Assembly: GCA_944323275.1 (NCBI GenBank)
Contig: CALUSA010000011.1
Location: 1-40,300 of the forward strand
DNA: 40,300 bases
DNA from: Candidatus Gastranaerophilales bacterium
Lineage (GTDB): Bacteria > Cyanobacteriota > Vampirovibrionia > Gastranaerophilales > Gastranaerophilaceae
Direction of reading: 5' to 3'
Shown here: positions 1-7,443 of the stretch, one piece after another
Layout of the letters: the number at the start of each line of letters is the position of its first letter
How positions within the stretch are numbered: the stretch's first letter is position 1
The notes under the pieces: generated by a model
What the model saw: only the letters and a program-made list of their open reading frames with translations
What the model was told of the DNA's origin: nothing
Database searches by the model: none
Translations under genes and position numbers: made by a program

Positions 1-1448
1 CTATTTTTTGTTGATTTTTGCATTTCAAGCAAGTTATAGAACACGGAATTTAGCTCTATACTTAGTTTCCCGTCTTTGTATAAAAAGTTCGAGCCTAACA
101 AAGATAAAATTTGTTTTTTTATCTTGACTGGTTTGCTTTTATACAAGTGTGGAGCTTCTTTACAGAAATTTAGCAGCAAGTTCGACCCCTCATAAAATGT
201 TTTGTCTGCATTATTTATCGCATGAATTTGATTACTTAATTTTTCTTTTTCTATTTGCCATTCATTATTTTTCTGTTCCCAAAATTCCTCTGATATCTTT
301 CCGTCCAGTTTATCAAGATATAACCCTTCTATACGGCGTTGAAGCGATTTGATTTGCTTGTTTATGTTATCAAGAGTATTTTCGTTATAATCGCTCTTAA
401 CTCCTTGCATTACTTTTACAGCGTCTATAATCTGCTTGTATATTCTTTCAGGAGGAACAAGTTTTTCGAGCAAGCCCATTATTTCTTTATCAATCAATTC
501 TTCACGTATGTAATCTTTTTTACAATTTCCGCCTTTTTTACCGGTGCAGTGGTAATATATATATTTACCTTTTTTTAGTTCTGCTGTAAGCTGACAGCCG
601 CAATGACCGCATTTTATCAGTCCAGAATAGGTGAATTCAACATTATGAGTTCTGGCTCGTGATACGTTGAACATTTTTTGAACAGCATTAAAAAGGTCAA
701 TATCGATTATCGGTTCATGTTTTCCGTCATAAATTACGCCGTTATAATTAAACTTTCCTATATAAAAAATATCTTTTAAAATGCTTAACAGCTTTGTTTT
801 TGTGTAAGGTTTTAAATTATGATTAAAACCATCTTCAAACAGTTTTTTTCGCAGTTCAAAAGCAGAAAATGCGCCACTCGCATAGAGTTCAAACGCTCTT
901 TTTACGAATGGTGCTTTTTCTTTGTCTACAATTATTATTCTTTTTCCGGACTCATCTTTTACATTTAAGTATCCAACAGGAGCTTTAAAGGGATAATATC
1001 CTTGTTTTGCTTTTTCTAATTTGCCTTTTCTAACTTCTTCTGACAAATTATCAATATAATTTTTTGCCATTAAAACTTTTATGCCGTGTATAAACTTTTC
1101 ATGAGATTTTGAAGATTTACTTAAAACAGTACCTTCTTTAACAAGGTGAACTTCAAGGTCGTAATCTTCTAGAGTGACATAATCTTTAAAATTTCTGTAA
1201 AGACGGTCTGTTTTTTCAACTAAAACAATATTTATATTTTTTTCTTTTATAAATTCAAGCATTGCATTAAAAGCGTGACGACCTGCTTTTTTAGCGGTTT
1301 CGCTTTCAGAAAATACTTTTGCAATTTCAAATCCTTTTTTTTGAGCATAATCAGTTAACAGCCCTATTTGAGCCGGTATGGAATAGCCTTCTTTTTCTTG
1401 CTCTTTGCTTGATACTCTTGCATAAATGACACACTGCATAATATTCAT
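1..1448 (-). CDS. Large serine recombinase (phage integrase), 3' end outside the window
   Basis: The frame is open from ATG at 1448 to the window edge (482 codons, no stop), so the C-terminus is missing. The N-terminus has the resolvase signature YARVSS with the likely nucleophile Ser13, then a QEKEGYSIPAQ segment. A recombinase DNA-binding region follows (LYASGAFSAFELRKKL), then a zinc-ribbon with KCGHCGC near residue 280 and a later Cys pair, then a charged coiled-coil region. This is the order in large serine integrases, which integrate and excise phage DNA at att sites. It is the last gene of the leftward operon, so the att site is expected left of the window. A second ATG lies at 1439. 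Family assignment is firm. Confidence 0.95.
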   Translation of the reverse strand, partial: MNIMQCVIYARVSSKEQEKEGYSIPAQIGLLTDYAQKKGFEIAKVFSESETAKKAGRHAFNAMLEFIKEKNINIVLVEKTDRLYRNFKDYVTLEDYDLEVHLVKEGTVLSKSSKSHEKFIHGIKVLMAKNYIDNLSEEVRKGKLEKAKQGYYPFKAPVGYLNVKDESGKRIIIVDKEKAPFVKRAFELYASGAFSAFELRKKLFEDGFNHNLKPYTKTKLLSILKDIFYIGKFNYNGVIYDGKHEPIIDIDLFNAVQKMFNVSRARTHNVEFTYSGLIKCGHCGCQLTAELKKGKYIYYHCTGKKGGNCKKDYIREELIDKEIMGLLEKLVPPERIYKQIIDAVKVMQGVKSDYNENTLDNINKQIKSLQRRIEGLYLDKLDGKISEEFWEQKNNEWQIEKEKLSNQIHAINNADKTFYEGSNLLLNFCKEAPHLYKSKPVKIKKQILSLLGSNFLYKDGKLSIELNSVFYNLLEMQKSTKN

Positions 1449-1455
1449 TTTATTT

Positions 1456-1563
1456 TTATATTTCCTCTGTTGTCAACAAATATATTAATTTTGCGAAGAC
1501 TTCAACCTCATCTTGTCTGTCCGGCTCTTTGGGCGGCAAAATGACAAGTTCAATTTCTTTCAT
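1456..1563 (-). CDS. 35-aa hypothetical protein upstream of the integrase
   Basis: A short frame, MKEIELVILPPKEPDRQDEV and so on, ends 7 bases before the integrase ATG and is preceded by AAAGGCGGC. It is acidic with a hydrophobic C-terminal stretch. The tight spacing suggests translational coupling with the integrase. I do not recognise a family. A role in setting integrase level or direction is only inference from position. Confidence 0.55.
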   Translation of the reverse strand: MKEIELVILPPKEPDRQDEVEVFAKLIYLLTTEEI

Positions 1564-1605
1564 TAATGCCGCCTTTCTTTATAATCTTTTGTAAACAAAA
1601 AGCGG

Positions 1606-1788
1606 TCATTTGACCGCTAAATCCAATTCTTTTAAAATTTTGAGCTGTTCTTTTTGTATCTCTCTAATGCAAAAGCCCAGTTGATTCACCCTATCCAGCA
1701 GCCGTTTGCGCCTACGTTCGTTCAGATATTTATTCAAAATTGATTCTTCATTTTGCGTCAGTTCGAGCATATATTTAAGTGTGTCCAT
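1606..1788 (-). CDS. 60-aa coiled-coil hypothetical protein
   Basis: This small charged, helix-rich protein (LNEESILNKYLNERRRKRL-like pattern, heptad-like leucines) starts at ATG 1788 behind a GGGGGT Shine-Dalgarno. Its start lies inside the 3' end of the upstream membrane-protein gene (14-base overlap), which suggests coupled translation. No enzyme motif is visible and the function is unknown. Confidence 0.6.
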   Translation of the reverse strand: MDTLKYMLELTQNEESILNKYLNERRRKRLLDRVNQLGFCIREIQKEQLKILKELDLAVK

Positions 1789-1936
1789 TTTGTGTTACCC
1801 CCGGAATTTTGCACATGCAATGTTTCTTTGCTTGAATAGCCCCTATATTCAGACCCAGAAAGAAAACTAATAAAACCAAAAATATAAATCTTACATAGTC
1901 AATCTGGTTTTGGTCGTCAAAATGTTGTTTTGCCAT
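1775..1936 (-). CDS. 53-aa single-pass membrane protein
   Basis: The frame begins MAKQHFDDQNQIDYVRF and continues into one hydrophobic segment (residues about 17-35, FIFLVLLVFFLGLNIGAIQA), then a short Cys/Lys-rich tail (KKHCMCK). It looks like a single transmembrane helix with a short N-terminal tail. It overlaps the next gene downstream by 14 bases and sits 2 bases after the preceding one. Tiny membrane proteins are common in phage early operons; no family is recognised. Confidence 0.6.
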   Translation of the reverse strand: MAKQHFDDQNQIDYVRFIFLVLLVFFLGLNIGAIQAKKHCMCKIPGVTQNGHT

Positions 1937-1938
1937 TG

Positions 1939-2214
1939 TTAATTTTTCCTTATTTTTATTTCAAATTTTATTCCGCCGATTCCGAGTTCTGTTTCAAACT
2001 CATTGTCCGGCTCTCTTAATAAGCTTGCGCACACGCAGGCTAAGAAGTCTAAGCGTGTAAAGCTCTCTTTGTCCATAAAGTCATAGAGTTTATCCCAGTC
2101 GCCGTTACCACGGTCAAAATAGTTGTTTATCCTTTGTTCAATTGGTTTGCGCATTTCAATTCCCTCAATTTTTGTTTTGTTTAGCTCACATTTAGTAAGT
2201 TGAAGTTCGTTCAT
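1939..2214 (-). CDS. Hypothetical protein, up to 91 aa
   Basis: Two starts are possible. The ATG at 2214 sits close behind AGGGGGAAG. The internal ATG at 2154 (MRKPIEQ) has GAGGGA at ideal spacing and gives 71 aa. The conserved-looking part is the internal one: an acidic segment NYFDRGNGDWDKLYDFMDKE and a C-terminal beta-like stretch GIGGIKFEIKIRKN. No family is recognised. It is part of the tightly packed leftward operon. Confidence 0.6.
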   Translation of the reverse strand: MNELQLTKCELNKTKIEGIEMRKPIEQRINNYFDRGNGDWDKLYDFMDKESFTRLDFLACVCASLLREPDNEFETELGIGGIKFEIKIRKN

Positions 2215-2279
2215 TCTTCCCCCTTGTTTTTAAATCAATTTCGTGCAATAATAAGAGCAACACGAGATTTTGACAGACG

Positions 2280-2549
2280 TTAATCGTTTGCACTCGTGTT
2301 ATTTTTTGCGATTTTTGCCAGTAAATCTTGAAAACGTTCAAAACTTTTCTTTTTTGTCGACAACCATTTTTCAGTGTGTAGATGTCTGCGTTCAATCGGC
2401 ATCGCCGGCATTGCTGTTTTTTGAGAGAAAAGAAAACAATTAAATGCGTCTGCCCATTCTTCATTCTCTCGTTCTCGTTCAGCGATTAAAAGCCCGTAGT
2501 CCACACCGTAATTGAATATTGTGAATGCGGTTGTAATATCTAATTGCAT
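2280..2549 (-). CDS. 89-aa hypothetical protein
   Basis: A soluble, mostly helical protein beginning MQLDITTAFTIFNYGVDYG, with a basic C-terminal helix (KKKSFERFQDLLAKIAKN). It overlaps the 3' end of the upstream gene by 10 bases, typical of coupled phage genes. A 90-aa frame running out of phase over it was judged a shadow because it lacks a sensible start. The function is not recognised. Confidence 0.65.
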   Translation of the reverse strand: MQLDITTAFTIFNYGVDYGLLIAERERENEEWADAFNCFLFSQKTAMPAMPIERRHLHTEKWLSTKKKSFERFQDLLAKIAKNNTSAND

Positions 2550-3046
2550 TCTTCCCCTTTCGCTTTGTTTATGATGTCAAAAATCTTATCAATTGCTGTC
2601 AATGCGTGAGAGGCTTTAGCTTCCCAATCTATATGATTAAAATCTTTGGTTGATATTTTTATCATTTCCTCAATCTCCTCAAGAGCCTTGCGGTAGCGGT
2701 CTCTTTCCTGTCTAATACAAGGTTCCTGTTCACATTGGAAACATATAGGAGCTTCTTGGGCTTGTTGAACAAGTTTCTCCAACTCCTCGCATTCCTGCTT
2801 AAGGTTTTTATTTTTTACAGTGCTTTCTTTGAGTTCTTGTCTTAATCTAATTAATTCTTTTGATTGTTCGATACTTAATTGCGTCTTGCGTTGGAGTTGC
2901 TTGTAATGACAATTAGAATTTTCAGAACAATGTATATATTTCATTAGGGGCTGTTTGCAACCAATTTTGCCAAAGGCTGTATTGCAAACATATTCGCACT
3001 TGCTAACATCAATCTCATTTGTTATAATCTTTTCTTTATCTGTCAT
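2540..3046 (-). CDS. 168-aa Cys-rich coiled-coil protein
   Basis: The N-terminal 50 residues hold several Cys/His (CEYVCN, GC, HCSENSNCHY), a possible zinc site. A long charged coiled coil follows (about residues 55-95), then a CFQCEQEPC knuckle, and then the RDRYRKALEEIEEM helix that is common in small phage early proteins. It is bounded by overlaps on both sides (10 and 11 bases). The role is unknown; nucleic-acid binding is possible from the Cys pairs but is not shown. Confidence 0.65.
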   Translation of the reverse strand: MTDKEKIITNEIDVSKCEYVCNTAFGKIGCKQPLMKYIHCSENSNCHYKQLQRKTQLSIEQSKELIRLRQELKESTVKNKNLKQECEELEKLVQQAQEAPICFQCEQEPCIRQERDRYRKALEEIEEMIKISTKDFNHIDWEAKASHALTAIDKIFDIINKAKGEECN

Positions 3047-3269
3047 TTTCTTTCAATTTCCTTTCAATTAGTTCATTTTCAATTTTTAGTTTCATTGCCT
3101 TTAATATATGAGTAGGAATATTTTTATACATAAAATCTTCTACAAGTTTTTTATATTCAAGAATGTATTGGGCTGCATAATTTGACAATGAACTATTTAT
3201 TTCAGAAAAAATTAATTCTTTTTCATCACGTTTATTAATTATAAAGGTAAGATTTTCTTTATCTGTCAT
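3036..3269 (-). CDS. 77-aa helical hypothetical protein
   Basis: It begins MTDKENLTFI, almost the same first residues as its downstream neighbour (MTDKEKIITN), which hints at a shared translation-initiation segment or local duplication. The rest is an amphipathic charged helical protein with a Lys/Glu-rich tail. It overlaps both neighbours by 11 bases. No family is recognised. Confidence 0.6.
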   Translation of the reverse strand: MTDKENLTFIINKRDEKELIFSEINSSLSNYAAQYILEYKKLVEDFMYKNIPTHILKAMKLKIENELIERKLKENDR

Positions 3270-3525
3270 TTTTCACCTCTTTCACCTGTAAGGTTAGCAG
3301 GATTGCTTCATTTAACATCGGTATAAGACGTTGTCTTTTTCTGTGTACTTTATTCTCTGCTTCAACAAGCTCCACCACCTTCTTTATCGGACAATCGGCA
3401 CGGTCTTTGCAAAGACAATGCTTGCCTTCTGAACAGCTGTCAAAAAGTGTTTCATGTCCTTTTTTGCTGTTGATTGTTACCATTTTGCGCAATGCAGGAC
3501 AGTTTTTTACTATGTATTTAGTCAT
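3259..3525 (-). CDS. 88-aa Cys-rich hypothetical protein
   Basis: The N-terminal half contains a Cys cluster (NCPAL, DSCSEGKHCLCKDRADCPIKK), about six Cys in 40 residues, consistent with a small metal-binding fold. The C-terminal half is a basic helix followed by a leucine-rich stretch. The same CP..C..C style of motif recurs in the gene just upstream (3518-3685), so the two may be relatives. Function unknown. Confidence 0.65.
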   Translation of the reverse strand: MTKYIVKNCPALRKMVTINSKKGHETLFDSCSEGKHCLCKDRADCPIKKVVELVEAENKVHRKRQRLIPMLNEAILLTLQVKEVKNDR

Positions 3526-3685
3526 TCTCTACCTCGCTCTCAAGCCATTGTTTAAAACAGCCGAATGCTGTGCAATTTGTTCCTTCTATCGGACAAGGCT
3601 CAATTTTATCGTTTTTTAGGCGTAAAAGGGCAATACAAGAAATTCTGTTTTTTACAAAGAATTCAGCCATCTCATCAACGCTCAT
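3518..3685 (-). CDS. 55-aa small Cys-containing phage protein
   Basis: A short frame starts MSVDEMAEFFVKNRISC and ends with a second Cys group, PCPIEGTNCTAFGCFKQWLE. The MSVDEMA start plus CP..C...C..WL ending resembles tiny zinc-binding-like proteins often seen in phage early operons of gut bacteria. It overlaps the downstream gene by 8 bases. It was found by reading the minus strand directly because it is below the usual length cut-off. Function unknown. Confidence 0.6.
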   Translation of the reverse strand: MSVDEMAEFFVKNRISCIALLRLKNDKIEPCPIEGTNCTAFGCFKQWLESEVEND

Positions 3686-3714
3686 AGCCTTTATTCATTC
3701 ATAGTTAGTTATCA

Positions 3715-3852
3715 TTAAAATAATCTCCATATACCTCTTAAACCAATTACAAACAAGACCACAATGGTGGCATTTAAACCTATAAGCATTATTACCATAA
3801 TCAGGTTCGCTAACACCTCTAATAAACGTCCATTTGTTAGAAATTCAATCAT
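3715..3852 (-). CDS. 45-aa membrane protein
   Basis: The frame MIEFLTNGRLLEVLANLIM and onward consists mostly of one hydrophobic helix (residues about 14-38) and ends in RGIWRLF. It is preceded by GGAAG very close to the ATG. The gap between it and the 55-aa gene (3686-3714) has no further frame. A membrane peptide of unknown function. Confidence is limited by its size. Confidence 0.5.
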   Translation of the reverse strand: MIEFLTNGRLLEVLANLIMVIMLIGLNATIVVLFVIGLRGIWRLF

Positions 3853-3867
3853 CTTCCAAAATACTCT

Positions 3868-4305
3868 TTAATAATCACTATCTTTGTAAAATTGTTTAAA
3901 AATTATATCCATTTTGTAATTATTTCCAACCATAGTTTTGTCGGCGAAATTCACAAATGAATCGAATAATTTATCTAAGGTTTGTTTTTGTTTTAAATAG
4001 TTTTTGAATGCTTTTTTAAATGTTTTTGTTTCTTGTTCCATAAATTCTTTTATGGCTTCTCTTGCTGCTGAACGAATCGCATTATTAATCAACACATCTA
4101 TGTATGTATATTTTTTATCCCAATTAGAGCAATCTGTTCTGCCTTCGATATCACATTTTTCATTCAAAGCAATTGAAATTAACTGTTCCATATAGCTTTT
4201 TACATCGCCCATATTATCCAAAATAGCCTGCTTCATTTGTGCTTCAACTATTGGTTTGATAAGGCTTTCGTTAATATTCATTGACACAATGTTGTTATCA
4301 CTCAT
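3868..4305 (-). CDS. 145-aa hypothetical protein
   Basis: Start chosen at ATG 4305 (MSDNNIVSMN) because GGAGG sits 8 bases upstream. The longer frame to 4353 runs into the preceding gene without a ribosome site. The protein is helical, with a central LINNAIRSAAREAIKEFM helix and a Lys-rich segment. Similar N-terminal DNxVxxxIxxxLIKPIVEAQ arrangements occur in phage proteins of unknown role. It sits 2 bases after the upstream gene. Confidence 0.7.
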   Translation of the reverse strand: MSDNNIVSMNINESLIKPIVEAQMKQAILDNMGDVKSYMEQLISIALNEKCDIEGRTDCSNWDKKYTYIDVLINNAIRSAAREAIKEFMEQETKTFKKAFKNYLKQKQTLDKLFDSFVNFADKTMVGNNYKMDIIFKQFYKDSDY

Positions 4306-4307
4306 TT

Positions 4308-4742
4308 TTAATCCTCCAATATTTTCTTTACTTCTGATTTGTCGAGTTCGCATTTTTTTAAAAGCTTTATCAATAGCTTTGCTAATGCGATGTCCATTAC
4401 AGGGTCAGTAGCGATAACAGCAGCTGGAAAATTTGTTGTTTCTATCAAGCAACTTATTTTGTAAAATTTTTTATTTGTCTGTATAAAAAAACACTCAACT
4501 TTTTTTGCATTTACTATCAACTTAATCAGCTCCAGCTGCTTTGCGGGGGTGAAGGCGGGGTAGATTAATTGTGTTTCTTTGCTATGTTCGCAGTCTTCAC
4601 ACTTTAATCTTTCATCCTCAACAGCAGGGCAACAGTCTGTGCCAACGTCGTATCCTTTTCGGATATTGATAAAGCTACAATCTGTAAGATGTACAGGTAC
4701 CACCCCTGCCGCTTTCATTAGTTGTTCGATGTAGTTAGTCAT
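4308..4742 (-). CDS. 144-aa hypothetical phage protein
   Basis: Start chosen at ATG 4742 (MTNYIEQLMKAAGV), which overlaps the stop of the upstream gene by 8 bases. The longer frame to 4781 only extends into that gene. There is a Cys cluster in the middle (DCCPAVEDERLKCEDCEHSKE), suggesting metal binding, then an alternating beta/helix C-terminus. The NYIEQLMKAAGV opening is a pattern often found in phage early proteins, with no assigned function known to me. Confidence 0.7.
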   Translation of the reverse strand: MTNYIEQLMKAAGVVPVHLTDCSFINIRKGYDVGTDCCPAVEDERLKCEDCEHSKETQLIYPAFTPAKQLELIKLIVNAKKVECFFIQTNKKFYKISCLIETTNFPAAVIATDPVMDIALAKLLIKLLKKCELDKSEVKKILED

Positions 4743-4956
4743 ACACCCACTCTGCCTCTCTGATTGATTGTTTGAGTTCATAGATATAATCTCCTGCTTC
4801 GACTAATATACGTCCGGTAATTCTGCCGATTAGTTCTTCTTTCGTCTGTTTGTTCACGACTTCCCACAACCTCGCAAAATTCTCCGGCTTGGTGAAATCT
4901 ACTGTTTTCTCAATCCCGCACAGCTCGCATAACTGTTTAGATAAATTGTTACTCAT
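4735..4956 (-). CDS. 73-aa hypothetical protein
   Basis: An acidic helical protein that begins MSNNLSKQLCELCGIE and has the segment TKPENFARLWEVVN. The EN(F/L)xxLW pattern is frequent in short phage proteins without known function. It overlaps both neighbours (8 bases downstream, 1 base upstream as TAATG), so it is translationally coupled. No catalytic motif is visible. Confidence 0.65.
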   Translation of the reverse strand: MSNNLSKQLCELCGIEKTVDFTKPENFARLWEVVNKQTKEELIGRITGRILVEAGDYIYELKQSIREAEWVYD

Positions 4957-5168
4957 TATTTAAAGCTCATTAATTCTACAATTTTTATTAAGTGATACCC
5001 ACAATCGGCGTATTCTTTTATTTCTTTATCCGTTAAACGCTTTTTGACAACTGGCTCTTTGTAACAGATGCCGAGACGACCACTAAAATCTTTTTGGAAA
5101 ATATATTTATAAAATTTTTCACTATTAAAGTCGATTTTAAGCTGTTTTGGACTTAAATCTTTGCTCAT
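4956..5168 (-). CDS. 70-aa hypothetical protein
   Basis: A basic protein beginning MSKDLSPKQLKIDF, with a KKRLTDKEIKEYADCGYHL helix that could be a helix-turn-helix fragment, though it is too short to call. Its ATG overlaps the stop of the upstream, frameshifted gene (ATGA at 5165-5168), so its translation may depend on that gene. Function unknown. Confidence 0.6.
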   Translation of the reverse strand: MSKDLSPKQLKIDFNSEKFYKYIFQKDFSGRLGICYKEPVVKKRLTDKEIKEYADCGYHLIKIVELMSFK

Positions 5169-5411
5169 TTTTTACCTCGTCTTAACTCAACGACATTCGT
5201 TAAATCACAGCTTTTTACCTTCTTCATAAGCCGTTTATATTCTGTTTCGTCTTCAATTTCGCCATATCTATAGATGCGCTCCATTTGGAAAACAAAATTC
5301 TTGTAGTCTTCCTTTTCCAATACCGACGGATATTTTTTTATTTTTAAAGTAATAATTAAATAACGATTCTATATGGTCGACAGTATTACGCATAAAACCA
5401 ATGTTACTCAT
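5165..5411 (-). pseudogene. Frameshifted small gene (about 81 aa if repaired)
   Basis: The frame from ATG 5411 (MSNIGFMRNTVDHIESLF) runs to an A7 run on the coding strand (T7 at 5333-5339), after which it leaves its natural frame and stops early. If one A is removed, the reading continues KNKKYPSVLEKEDYKNFVF and then MERIYRYGEIEDETEYKR to the stop at 5165. That stop overlaps the next gene as ATGA, as expected of the original gene. It is either a decayed gene, a sequencing indel in a homopolymer, or a gene that uses slippage on the A run. Confidence 0.6.
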
Positions 5412-5568
5412 TTTTTGCTTTTACTCCTTCCTTAAATCTCTCATAAGCTGCAAAAAAGTCCTCGATTATGATATCCAGCTCATCAAACAGAGCCCCTTGC
5501 TGTATATACGCTTGTGCAAGCTCGTCCTGAGTTGCAAATTTGTTCCAAACATCGTCTATCGTTTGCAT
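5404..5568 (-). CDS. 54-aa acidic hypothetical protein
   Basis: The frame starts MQTIDDVWNKFATQDELAQA and ends with YERFKEGVKAKNE. It overlaps its downstream neighbour by 8 bases and its upstream neighbour by 13. The acidic amphipathic helices would suit a small binding protein. No family is recognised. Confidence 0.55.
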   Translation of the reverse strand: MQTIDDVWNKFATQDELAQAYIQQGALFDELDIIIEDFFAAYERFKEGVKAKNE

Positions 5569-5771
5569 TTTCGTCGTCTCCTTTTTGCTAAATTTTCTAA
5601 AGCTTCTAAATCCGCAGCGGTTACATATTTATAATGTTTAACCCCGCCTTTGTGGATTCTTTGTATATGACTAAAACCCCAGCCACACAAGTAAACTTCA
5701 ATTGTTTGTACGCTAACCCCCAGTAAATTCGACAAATACGCTGCCGAAAGTGTCATTGTTGTATCTTTCAT
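5556..5771 (-). CDS. 71-aa helix-turn-helix protein
   Basis: The segment LSAAYLSNLLGVSVQTIEVYL is a MerR/excisionase-like helix-turn-helix, followed by a short wing-like stretch (GGVKHYKYVTAADLEALE) and a very basic tail (KRRRRKCKR). This is the size and layout of phage excisionase (Xis) or small DNA-binding regulators. In a phage with a serine integrase, such a protein could act as a directionality factor, but this is inference. Starts at ATG 5771 or 5756 are both possible. Confidence 0.65.
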   Translation of the reverse strand: MKDTTMTLSAAYLSNLLGVSVQTIEVYLCGWGFSHIQRIHKGGVKHYKYVTAADLEALENLAKRRRRKCKR

Positions 5772-6075
5772 AAACTCCGTTTCTCCATTGTTTTCTGCTA
5801 AACAACAGTTCCCAATTTTCTAAGCCTCTGTAGCCTGCGCCTGCGTGTATGCTGTGATGCACATCTTTTGGTAATAGTATAAGTTTTTGCAGGTGTACGA
5901 TTCTTCCGTACAGTTCGGGATTGTTTTTGCGTATACTTTGCGGGATAAAGTGATGCAGTTCAAACTCGCAATGGTTATAATCGTCCGTTGAATCTATCCT
6001 TATTTGTTTTAATTTCCCGTCTGAATTGACCATATAAACGGGATATTGTGCGATGTCTTCATTCATTGACGGCAT
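5713..6075 (-). CDS. HNH-type endonuclease-like protein
   Basis: The core FELHHFIPQS (about residues 38-47) and the later HLQKLILLPKDVHHSIHAG segment fit the HNH/beta-beta-alpha-metal nuclease pattern, with paired His in the first strand and a His in the last helix. It lacks the CxxC zinc pairs of larger HNH proteins. It overlaps the genes on both sides. HNH proteins in phages assist packaging, recombination or act as homing nucleases; its place in the replication region leaves the role open. GAGGGC before ATG 6075 supports the start. Confidence 0.7.
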   Translation of the reverse strand: MPSMNEDIAQYPVYMVNSDGKLKQIRIDSTDDYNHCEFELHHFIPQSIRKNNPELYGRIVHLQKLILLPKDVHHSIHAGAGYRGLENWELLFSRKQWRNGVYERYNNDTFGSVFVEFTGG

Positions 6076-6322
6076 TTTTTAAGCCCTCAAATTTGTACTC
6101 GACATAACGCTTTGTAACATTTACGATATTGCCTTTTGAATCAACGAGCTTTTTTGTTTTCATTTTTGATTCTTCCGTTACTTTTGCAATCCTCTTAAAA
6201 TCCCTTAAAACACTGTATGGACAATTGCAGTTTGTTACTTTAACAATGTCTTTATGCGTAAAATACACGTGATTTTTTACCCAGTCTAATAACCGCAGGT
6301 GATACGGTTTGTAAATCTCCAT
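6059..6322 (-). CDS. 87-aa putative winged-helix protein
   Basis: The order of segments (LRLLDWVKNHVYFTHKDIV, then CPYSVLRDFKRIAK, then a beta-rich tail with NIVNVTKRYVEYKF) suggests a small winged-helix DNA-binding domain. It lies directly downstream of the replication-initiator-like gene (12-base gap) and overlaps the HNH gene by 17 bases. A role in replication is inferred from context only. Confidence 0.55.
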   Translation of the reverse strand: MEIYKPYHLRLLDWVKNHVYFTHKDIVKVTNCNCPYSVLRDFKRIAKVTEESKMKTKKLVDSKGNIVNVTKRYVEYKFEGLKNAVNE

Positions 6323-6334
6323 AGTCGATACTCC

Positions 6335-6784
6335 TCATCTGTCTCTTATATAGTCGTTATACGACCGCCCCCCGTCTTTTAGCGTTTTCCACAGCGTTCC
6401 CCATTCTTCAAAATCACCTTCCAAAACATACGGAGCTAAAAAGTTAGCCACCGAAATCCCTTCACGCTTTAAAATCTGATAAACGCTGCGATGAACAGCG
6501 TTAGTTGGTGTAAGCTCGTTTTTGTATTGCCAGTAAATGAATTTAGGGATAAAAATTTTATTCTCTGACAGGAAAATAAACTTATCTTTAAACGTTTCTG
6601 CTATTATTTCCGGTGTCAAAGGTTTTACGCCCGTTTTAAACTCTATTGCTTCGGGGTCAAGTCTTAATAGACCTGCGTGGTCGCATTCACAAATACAGTA
6701 GTCGTAAACACACTTCATTTGCGGCGTAAGATTGCGAAACCACGGGTTCTCGTATTTTTTATTGTCAAAAAATCTTTTTGCCAT
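6335..6784 (-). CDS. Replication-initiator-like protein (short)
   Basis: The N-terminus KRFFDNKKYENPWFRNLTPQMKC followed by VYDYCICECDHAGLLRLD matches the typical opening of phage replication/replisome-organizer proteins (RFFxxxxWxxPWFRxLxPxxKxLWxYxxxxCDHAG). At 149 aa it is shorter than many, and no downstream primosomal domain is visible, so it may be only the origin-binding part or a truncated form. It is the first gene after the terminator at 6801-6822 and is followed by helix-turn-helix and HNH genes. Confidence 0.7.
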   Translation of the reverse strand: MAKRFFDNKKYENPWFRNLTPQMKCVYDYCICECDHAGLLRLDPEAIEFKTGVKPLTPEIIAETFKDKFIFLSENKIFIPKFIYWQYKNELTPTNAVHRSVYQILKREGISVANFLAPYVLEGDFEEWGTLWKTLKDGGRSYNDYIRDR

Positions 6785-6800
6785 AATATAACTTCCTAAT

Positions 6801-6822
6801 AAAAACGGGGCTTTACGCCCCG
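6801..6822 (-). terminator. Intrinsic terminator between recombination and replication genes
   Basis: On the minus strand CGGGGC-GTAAA-GCCCCG is followed directly by TTTTT. It lies between the DUF736-like gene and the replication gene, so the distal early genes need read-through, antitermination or their own promoter. Confidence 0.75.
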
Positions 6823-6846
6823 ATATGTGTGTAAAAATTTGGCTAA

Positions 6847-7068
6847 CTAAAATAAATTTGGTTCTTCTTCTTTCTGCTTTTTAACAGAAATATTCACGTT
6901 CCAGTGCGGCGAATTCTCGTTTTTTCTTTCTTCTGACGGAATCCGCCACAGGTTAATAAAACAATTTTTCAAAAACGGGTATTGTTCTAAAATAACCTCG
7001 TCTAATGCGACAGAGATGAATGTGTTTCCGTCTTCTGATGTTTTTGTCCAAGCATTACCTATTTTCAT
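6847..7068 (-). CDS. DUF736-like small protein
   Basis: MKIGNAWTKTSEDGNTFISV followed by ALDEVI matches the DUF736 pattern (IGxxWxxxxxxGxxYISVxLD), a small beta-rich family seen in phages and plasmids with no defined reaction. The length (73 aa) fits. It starts one base after the stop of the 124-aa gene upstream and precedes the terminator, so it ends the recombination block. Confidence 0.65.
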   Translation of the reverse strand: MKIGNAWTKTSEDGNTFISVALDEVILEQYPFLKNCFINLWRIPSEERKNENSPHWNVNISVKKQKEEEPNLF

Positions 7069-7443
7069 TTAATAACCTCCATATTTTAATCTGGTAGCCT
7101 CTGCCACTTCTCCTGATAAATTATATTTAATAACTGATTGAATCCCCGATATATGAGCTTGATAGGCTTTTAAAACTTCTTCAAGCCCTTTATACAAAGC
7201 CTGTGAGTTATAAAACTGATTTATCAGTTTTTGGGCTTCTGTATTAAATTCTGTTTCAAGCAGTTTCGGAATTTTATTTTCAAACGCTGCTTTATCTTTA
7301 GCCAGCCCTGATTTGTGTATAAGCGAAATCAAGCCGTTTAATGCCTGTGAGTATTCACTGCGGGCATTTTTATATTCAAAAGCAAGCTCTTTAAGCTCCT
7401 TTGCTGTTTTAAGAAGCTCGCTGCTGTAATCCTCTATGCTCAT
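7069..7443 (-). CDS. 124-aa helical phage protein beside the recombinase genes
   Basis: A helix-rich protein (MSIEDYSSELLKTAKELKEL opening, then KNARSEYSQALNGL). Proteins of this kind often neighbour YqaJ/ERF genes in phages; a part in recombination is a guess from position. It overlaps the exonuclease gene by 35 bases and ends one base before the DUF736-like start. Confidence 0.65.
   Translation of the reverse strand: MSIEDYSSELLKTAKELKELAFEYKNARSEYSQALNGLISLIHKSGLAKDKAAFENKIPKLLETEFNTEAQKLINQFYNSQALYKGLEEVLKAYQAHISGIQSVIKYNLSGEVAEATRLKYGGY

Noticed and set aside
1..1448. Attachment site within the window
   Set aside because: The integrase runs off the left edge, so the nearby att site should lie outside. 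No convincing direct repeat could be tested without the other end.
2192..2464. A 90-aa minus-strand frame
   Set aside because: It lies out of phase over the better-supported 89-aa gene at 2280-2549 and has no ribosome site.
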